Source: Ailanthus altissimus (taxonomy: Eukaryota; Streptophyta; Magnoliopsida; Sapindales; Simaroubaceae). From it: a stretch of DNA of 64,000 bases. Below the pieces are notes generated by a model. It searched no databases and had not been told where the DNA came from. It saw nothing but the letters and a program-made list of their open reading frames with translations. Below, piece by piece: positions 58,560 through 64,000 of the stretch. The stretch is taken from contig OX327695.1 in assembly GCA_946807835.1 (NCBI GenBank), positions 26,022,501 through 26,086,500 of the forward strand. Reading direction: 5' to 3'. Position 1 is the first letter of the stretch; every line of letters starts with the position of its first letter. The translations under genes were made by a program, and so were the position numbers.

Positions 58560-59299
58560 ACACCTTCATAATCTGTGTAAGTGTACAGACTTCTAAGATT
58601 TACAGCTTTATAGTCCTAACCCTCAAAAGCAAAATAATAAACAGAAACTTGGCACATTATGTTGACAAACAAAAACTTGGCACCTTCATAATCTGTGTAT
58701 ACATACTTCTAAGGTTTGCAGCTTGACAGTCAGTTTGCAAACTGACTCTAAGGTTTTACAGCTTGACAGCTGGTTTGCAACCCCTAAAACCAAAATAACT
58801 TCTAAGGTTTGCAGCTTGACAGTGACAGTCCTAACCCTTAAATGCATTTAAGGTTTGTAGTTTGTCGGTTTGCAACCCTTAAAAGCAAAATAACTTCCGA
58901 GGTTTGCAACTTGATAGTGGCAGTCCTAACCTTTAAACAGTGACAGTCCTAACCTTTAAAAGACTTCTAAGGTTTGCAGCTCGACTGTTGTAACCCGCTT
59001 GACAAATAGAAACTTGGCACCGTCATTATCTGTGTGTACATACTTGCTAAGGTTTGCAGCTTGACAGTCAGTTTGCAACCCTTAAAGCAAAATAACTTCT
59101 AAGGTTTGCAACTTGACAGTTGGTTTGCAACCCTTAAAAGCAAAATAACTTCTAAGGATTGCAGCTTGACAGTGGCAGTCGTAACCTTAAATGCTTTTAA
59201 GGTTTGCAGTTTGTCGGTTGGCAACCCTTAAAAGCAAAATAACTTCTAAGGTTTGCAGCTTGACAGCGACAGTTCTAACTTTTAAACAGCGACAGTTCT
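58560..59299. repeat. Minisatellite of about 60-65 bp units
   Basis: At least ten diverged units built from 'cttctaaggtttgcagcttgacagt', whose core is aaggtttgcagcttgacag, alternating with 'tttgcaacccttaaaagcaaaataa'. Some units carry an extra 'aaacttggcaccttcataatctgtg' insert core (ggcacc.tcat.atctgtg). The array ends exactly where the LTR at 59300 starts. Confidence 0.85.
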
Positions 59300-59865
59300 T
59301 GTTACATCAAGAAGTATTTAAATAATAATTAATATTATTATTAATTATTATATAAATAATTAATAATATTAATAATATTATAATGAGACAATCAATCATT
59401 TAATACAATATATAAAAAAATATCAAATATCAAATATCAAATTTAATGAAATTTGATAATATTACTTACATTTTCATGTACCATTAAAATAAATTCATTA
59501 TATTCAAGAGAAATTATAAAAATTTTAAGTTACAATATAAATTTTTAAACTATTATGTCAAACTACAAATATTCAAGTAGTAGGGTTAATAGTGTAATTA
59601 TTCAAACAATAGGATATTGCAACAAATACTCAAAAATAAAGAAAATATGAATTCTTATAAACTTTAAGGACTTAAATGAAAAATTCTTGAACTATAAGAT
59701 TCTTATAAAGATATCTTATAAATTGAGGGGGGAGAAGAGAATTTTTTCAAATATACACTTAATATTAAGGAGGGTCTTATCTTATATAGGCCTAACCAAA
59801 CCACCTCATACTATCTCTCACCAATGTAAAATTGGCTCAATTGACATATAAATCAATTTTTAACA
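59300..59865 (-). repeat. Candidate 3' LTR of a third copia element
   Basis: tgttacatc...tttttaaca (566 bp) is AT-rich. It lies directly beside a copia polypurine tract and the RNase H end of a minus-strand copia polyprotein. The partner LTR is not in the window, so the left border (TG at 59300) is inferred. Confidence 0.6.
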
Positions 59866-59881
59866 AATCTCCACCTTGGCG
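59866..59881 (-). promoter_or_regulatory. Polypurine tract of the third copia element
   Basis: The minus strand reads cgccaaggtggagatt, the classic 'AAGGTGGAGA' copia tract, just inside the LTR. Confidence 0.75.
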
Positions 59882-62800
59882 AATATGCCAATCCTCCACA
59901 AAACTTCATTTTTTTCAAAAAAATCTCTATCCAAATACAGCGCCTCCAAATTTGCGCCCAATAACGCTATCAAAATCGAACTATATTGATCAAGACCAAA
60001 CAATTAGTGAATTTAATCGTTGTCACCACTTTAGTAAACATATCTGTGGAATTCTCGGCAGTCCCAATCTTCTGAAGTAAGATTCTTCCTTCACTAATGA
60101 TCTCCCGCACAAAATGATATTGAACATCAATATGCTTCGTTCAAACATGGTATATTGGATTCTTTGCTAAATAAATAGCATTTTAACTGTCAAAATAAAC
60201 ATGAATCTTCTTCTAACCAATTTTCAACTCATCCAGCAATCCCTGTAATTAAATAACTTTCTTTACAGCCTCTGTAACTACCATATACTCTGTCTCTATA
60301 GTAGACAAAGCAACTATAAACTGTAAAGTAGACTTCCAACTCACAGGTGCTCTCACAAGAGTAAACACATAACCGGTTGTTGATCGACGTTTATCCAAAT
60401 CACCAGTATAATCAGAATCAATATAACTACTAGTATAGTGATCACATGTATCATCATTCTCAAAGACTAAGCCAACATCTACAGACTTCAATAAATATTG
60501 TAGAATTTATTTTACATCCTGCCAATATCCTTTATCAGGATCATGCATATATCTGCTCACTACTCCAACTGCATGTGAAATGTTAGGTCTCGTACACACC
60601 ATAGCATACATTAGGCTACCAACTGCATTAACATATGGAACTTGAGACATATACTCTCATTCCTCATTTGAACTAGGAGATAAAGATACATTGATCTTCA
60701 TATGAGGAGTAATTGGGGTACTTACAGGTTTTGACTCATTTGAAATACCAAAACGTTGTAATACATTCTTCAGATATTGCTTCTGAGTTAAAACAAATTT
60801 TGCAACATTCTCTGTCCCTGCTAATCTCCACGCTAGTTTCTTTTTAGCGTCACCCAAATCTTTTATCTCAAACTCTCGGTTCAATTGAGTCTTCAATTTT
60901 TTAATTTCTTCAACATTCTATCAACATGTCATCAACATACAAAAGTAGATAAATGAAAGAACCATTATGTAGCCTTTAAAAATACACATAATGATCAAAT
61001 TTACTTCTTGTGTACCTCTGACCCATCATAAACCGATTAAATCACTTATACCATTGCCTCGGTGATTATTTCAAACCATAAAGCAATCTTTTTAGTTTGC
61101 AAACCAATTTTTCCTTACCAGCAACTTTGAATCCCTTTGGCTGAGTCATATAGATTTCCTCTTCCAAGTCACCATGTAAAAATGCAGTTTTTACATCGAG
61201 TTGAACTAGTTTCATATTTAACTGAGCTACTAAGGCCAATAAAATTCTAATAGAAGAATGTTTGACAATTAGAGAAAATACCTTATTGTAGTCAATTCCT
61301 TCCCTATGTACATAGTATTTAGCCACCAACCTTGCCTTGTAGCGAACATCTTTCTTGTCAGGAAATTCATCTTTCTTTGCATATACCCATTTGCATCCAA
61401 TTGCCTTCTTACCCTTTGGTAATTGAGCTAGCTCCCAAATTTCATTCTTCTAAAGAGATTGCATCTCTTCCTCCATAGCTGTCTTCCATCGATCAACTTC
61501 AGAATAGCTGACTGTCTTTCTATAAGTGAAAGGGACATCATCATCCACAATTGGAAGTGCATAAGCCACCATATCAATAAATTGAGCAGATCTCCGAATC
61601 TCACATATTGGCCTATTTACTACAATAGTTTCTTGTTACTGTTGAGGTTCACGAGTAAAACCTTCTCCATCATCTCTCAAAACCACATCTATCATAAGAG
61701 TACCATTATCTGTCTCTACAGATCTAACCGGGTTCAATGTAGTTGTTTCCAACTCCACCTGCTGTTAAGTACGCTCCACCTGTTGTAAAATACTATTCAT
61801 TATTGTCTGGTTTTCTGTTTTCTTCAACATAGAAGACTCATCAAATGTTACATCTCTACTAGATACAATCTTCCTCCAACTTGACACAATTTTAAGAACT
61901 GATCACTGCAATACTTACCACTATTGTCTACTCTTATATGCCTATTTTTCCTGCCTGTTTGTGTCTCAACCATCTTTTTTCATTTAAGGAAATTACTAAA
62001 TACATCATCTTTAAATTTCAAAACGTATACTTAAGTTCTTCTAAAAAAGTCATCAACAAAAATAATATAGTAGTGCAAACCTCCCATAGATGTAGTATGA
62101 GAAGGTCCCCATACATTTGAGTGAACATAATTAAGAATACCCTAAGTATTATGAATAGCGGTGTCAAACTTCACTCTATTCTACTTTTTTTAAACATAAT
62201 ACTCACAAAAGTCTAGCTTGCAAGTATTTGCACCTTTCAATAACTCTCTTTTCACTAAACTGAATAAGGCTTTCTCACCTACATGCCCCAATCGCATATG
62301 TCATAATCTAGTGATCTCTAAATCTACATTATTATCAGAAGCGGCCTCTGATCCAATCACTGTACTATTATTATAGTAATACAAGTTGTTCCTTCTAGTG
62401 TCTTTTAATGTCACAAGAGCACCTGAAGTAACCCTCAAAATTTCATCTTATATAGATACATTTAGCTTTTAGATTCTAAGACTCAAAAAGAGATAAGATT
62501 CTTCCTCAACTTTAGTTTATACAAAACTTCTGTGAGAACTCTAGTTGATCCATCATCATTTTTCAACTAGATTAAATCTATCTCAATAGTATGACAATTA
62601 TCATTATTGCTCATATATAGAACTCCACCATTAAGCTCTTCAAAATTAAATAACCATTCCCGATGTGGACACATATGATAAGTATAGCCCGAATCCATAA
62701 TCCATTCATCAGAACGAGACATGAATGAATGACCACTTAAACAAAAATCTGACACACTATCACCGCTTACGCTCTCAATAACACATGCATAAGAAATAGA

Positions 62801-63282
62801 CATATCTTTTTCTTTCTCTTTCAACTTTGGATAATCTTTCTTCCAATACCCTTTCTTCCGATAAAAGGCACACTCATCTTTTCCTACTCTACCCCTCAAC
62901 TTAGATTTTCCATTTTTTTCTGGTTTCTACTCTGGCTACGCTTTCTTACTGTCAATGCTTTCTACTGACTCATCTTTATGTTCTCTCTGATCCTTTCTAC
63001 GAATTTCATAGTTTGTCAAAGAAGAACAAACTTCTTCAAATGACAATTTATCTTTTCCATAGATGAGAGTAATATATAAATGATCTAATTCATCTAGAAG
63101 AGAACCAATCAATAGTATAGCCTTTATTTCATCTTTGAAGGTTTCCTCTAAATTTAATAAATCAGTAATTAACTTATTAAATTCATCAATATGAGAACTG
63201 ATACTCGTACTTGGTCTAAACTAAAAACAACAAAATCTCTTCAATAGATACAACTAGTTCTTATTATTTTTCTTCATATATT
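59882..63282 (-). pseudogene. Decayed copia polyprotein of the third element (gag to RNase H)
   Basis: Reading right to left on the minus strand: gag with a degenerate zinc knuckle ('CAFYRKKGYWKKDYPK', 62567-62899; the second Cys, the His and the last Cys are changed), then protease ('WIMDSGYTYHMCPH', with D-S-G intact), integrase remnants around 61900-62400, RT ('QLDVKTAFLHGDLEEEIYM', 61066-61329; then 60657-60896 with 'EIKDLGDAKKKL') and RNase H ('YIDSDYTGDLDKRRSTTGYV', 60249-60491). Frames are broken by many stops. The wording differs from the other two copia elements, closer to the Tork type, so it is a distinct lineage. Gag is cut at 63283 by another LTR. Confidence 0.85.
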
Positions 63283-64000
63283 TGTGTCCGGGATCTAATA
63301 CATGTGAGTGTATGCATATGCTATTGTGTCTATTGCCTAAAATATGTATCTTATATATATTTAAATGCAGCGGAAGCGTAAATTATGCAATAAACACAAT
63401 AAATAAATATATTAATTATATTAATATATTAGTAAAGGTTGAGAACTCACCTCAACGTGTAACGTTATACACGTATTTTTTTCAGAGTTCGTATGGAGAC
63501 CAACTCATAGACGGTTTTAGTTACCAACACGATGGGTTTGGTGAGCTAAAACAACAGCTCTATACGCAGTATTGGATTTAACTCTTAAACCCCAAAATGG
63601 TTGGGTGTGTTTTCATCATTTTCTCCAAAATGATAAGAAATGAAGAGTTTGAAGTAATCCACCATTACTTCAAATGAAACCATAGAGAAAAATGCAACAA
63701 TTTTATTTTTCCCTTTTTTTTTCTTTTTCTTTTCCTTCAGTTTCCTCTTCTTTCTCTTTTCTCTCCATTTCTGTTTCTTTTTCTCTCAGCCAAAATGGCC
63801 AACACCCATCCAAACTCATCTATCTCTCTTTATATATATAATATAAAATAATGATATAATATTAATGTAATATATTATATAATAATATAATATGAATAAT
63901 GGGTGCCAACTATTTGGCACCTAAAATATAATATTATTATATATAATATAATAAAATAATATAATATAATAAGAGATATATTTTGATTATTTAATCATTA
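63283..64000 (-). mobile_element. LTR related to that of the second copia element, cut by the window end
   Basis: Starts tgtgtccgggatct and follows the 36370/42499 LTRs closely ('gtctattgcctaaa', 'gcggaagcgtaaat', 'aacgtgtaacgttatacacg', 'gggtgccaactatttggcacc', whose core is tgccaactatttggcac). It interrupts the gag of the third copia element. Its other end and any interior lie beyond the window. The 99-codon plus frame at 63282 is LTR sequence. Confidence 0.8.

Overview
The window is nuclear DNA of a flowering plant, most likely a eudicot. It is strongly AT-rich, has one ordinary 16-exon GT-AG spliced gene, and is otherwise built from nested LTR retrotransposons. I cannot name the species.

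Layout. 1-1974 is AT-rich and apparently gene-free. From about 1975 to 45.8 kb lies an old, shredded Ty3/gypsy element read on the minus strand. Its integrase remnant is at 27985-29030, gag-like remnants are at 35.9-36.4 and 44.7-45.1 kb, an antisense accessory ORF is at 6.3-7.9 kb, and an ~80-bp tandem array lies at 8.1-8.4 and 27.2-27.8 kb. Diverged direct repeats at 1975-2534 and 45124-45808 bracket it. Later insertions split it: a solo LTR (3852-6162, TSD ataga); a large Ty1/copia element (8441-27239, TSD gtctt) that is itself split by a younger element (11474-20718, TSD tcctc); a second gypsy-type LTR with PBS (29035-32600) carrying its own nested solo LTR (29510-31661, TSD gaatt); a truncated copia 3' end plus LTR (32.9-35.9 kb); and a second, decayed copia element (36370-44683, TSD gttat).

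The standout is the innermost element, 11474-20718. It has two 2716-bp LTRs that I could separate by only four substitutions, a perfect TSD, a tRNA-iMet primer site and a polypurine tract. The only pol it keeps is the last codons of a chromovirus-like C-terminus. In place of gag-pol it carries two intact genes on the opposite strand, each with a TATAAATA box: an intronless 217-aa LONELY GUY (LOG) cytokinin-activating enzyme, and a 386-aa protein I do not recognise. It looks like a very young non-autonomous retrotransposon carrying host cytokinin-biosynthesis cargo.

From 47510 to 58205 on the plus strand is the one ordinary host gene, a PYROXD2-type FAD/NAD(P) oxidoreductase. Sixteen exons sum to 1689 bp with an open frame (562 aa). 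Intron 4 is swollen by repeats and a truncated copia LTR, and intron 15 carries a 70-bp tandem duplication of its own splice donor. Downstream are a ~60-bp minisatellite (58.56-59.30 kb), a 566-bp LTR, a decayed minus-strand copia polyprotein (59.9-63.2 kb) and, at the window edge, the start of another LTR related to the one at 36370.

No tRNA, rRNA or CRISPR features were seen.
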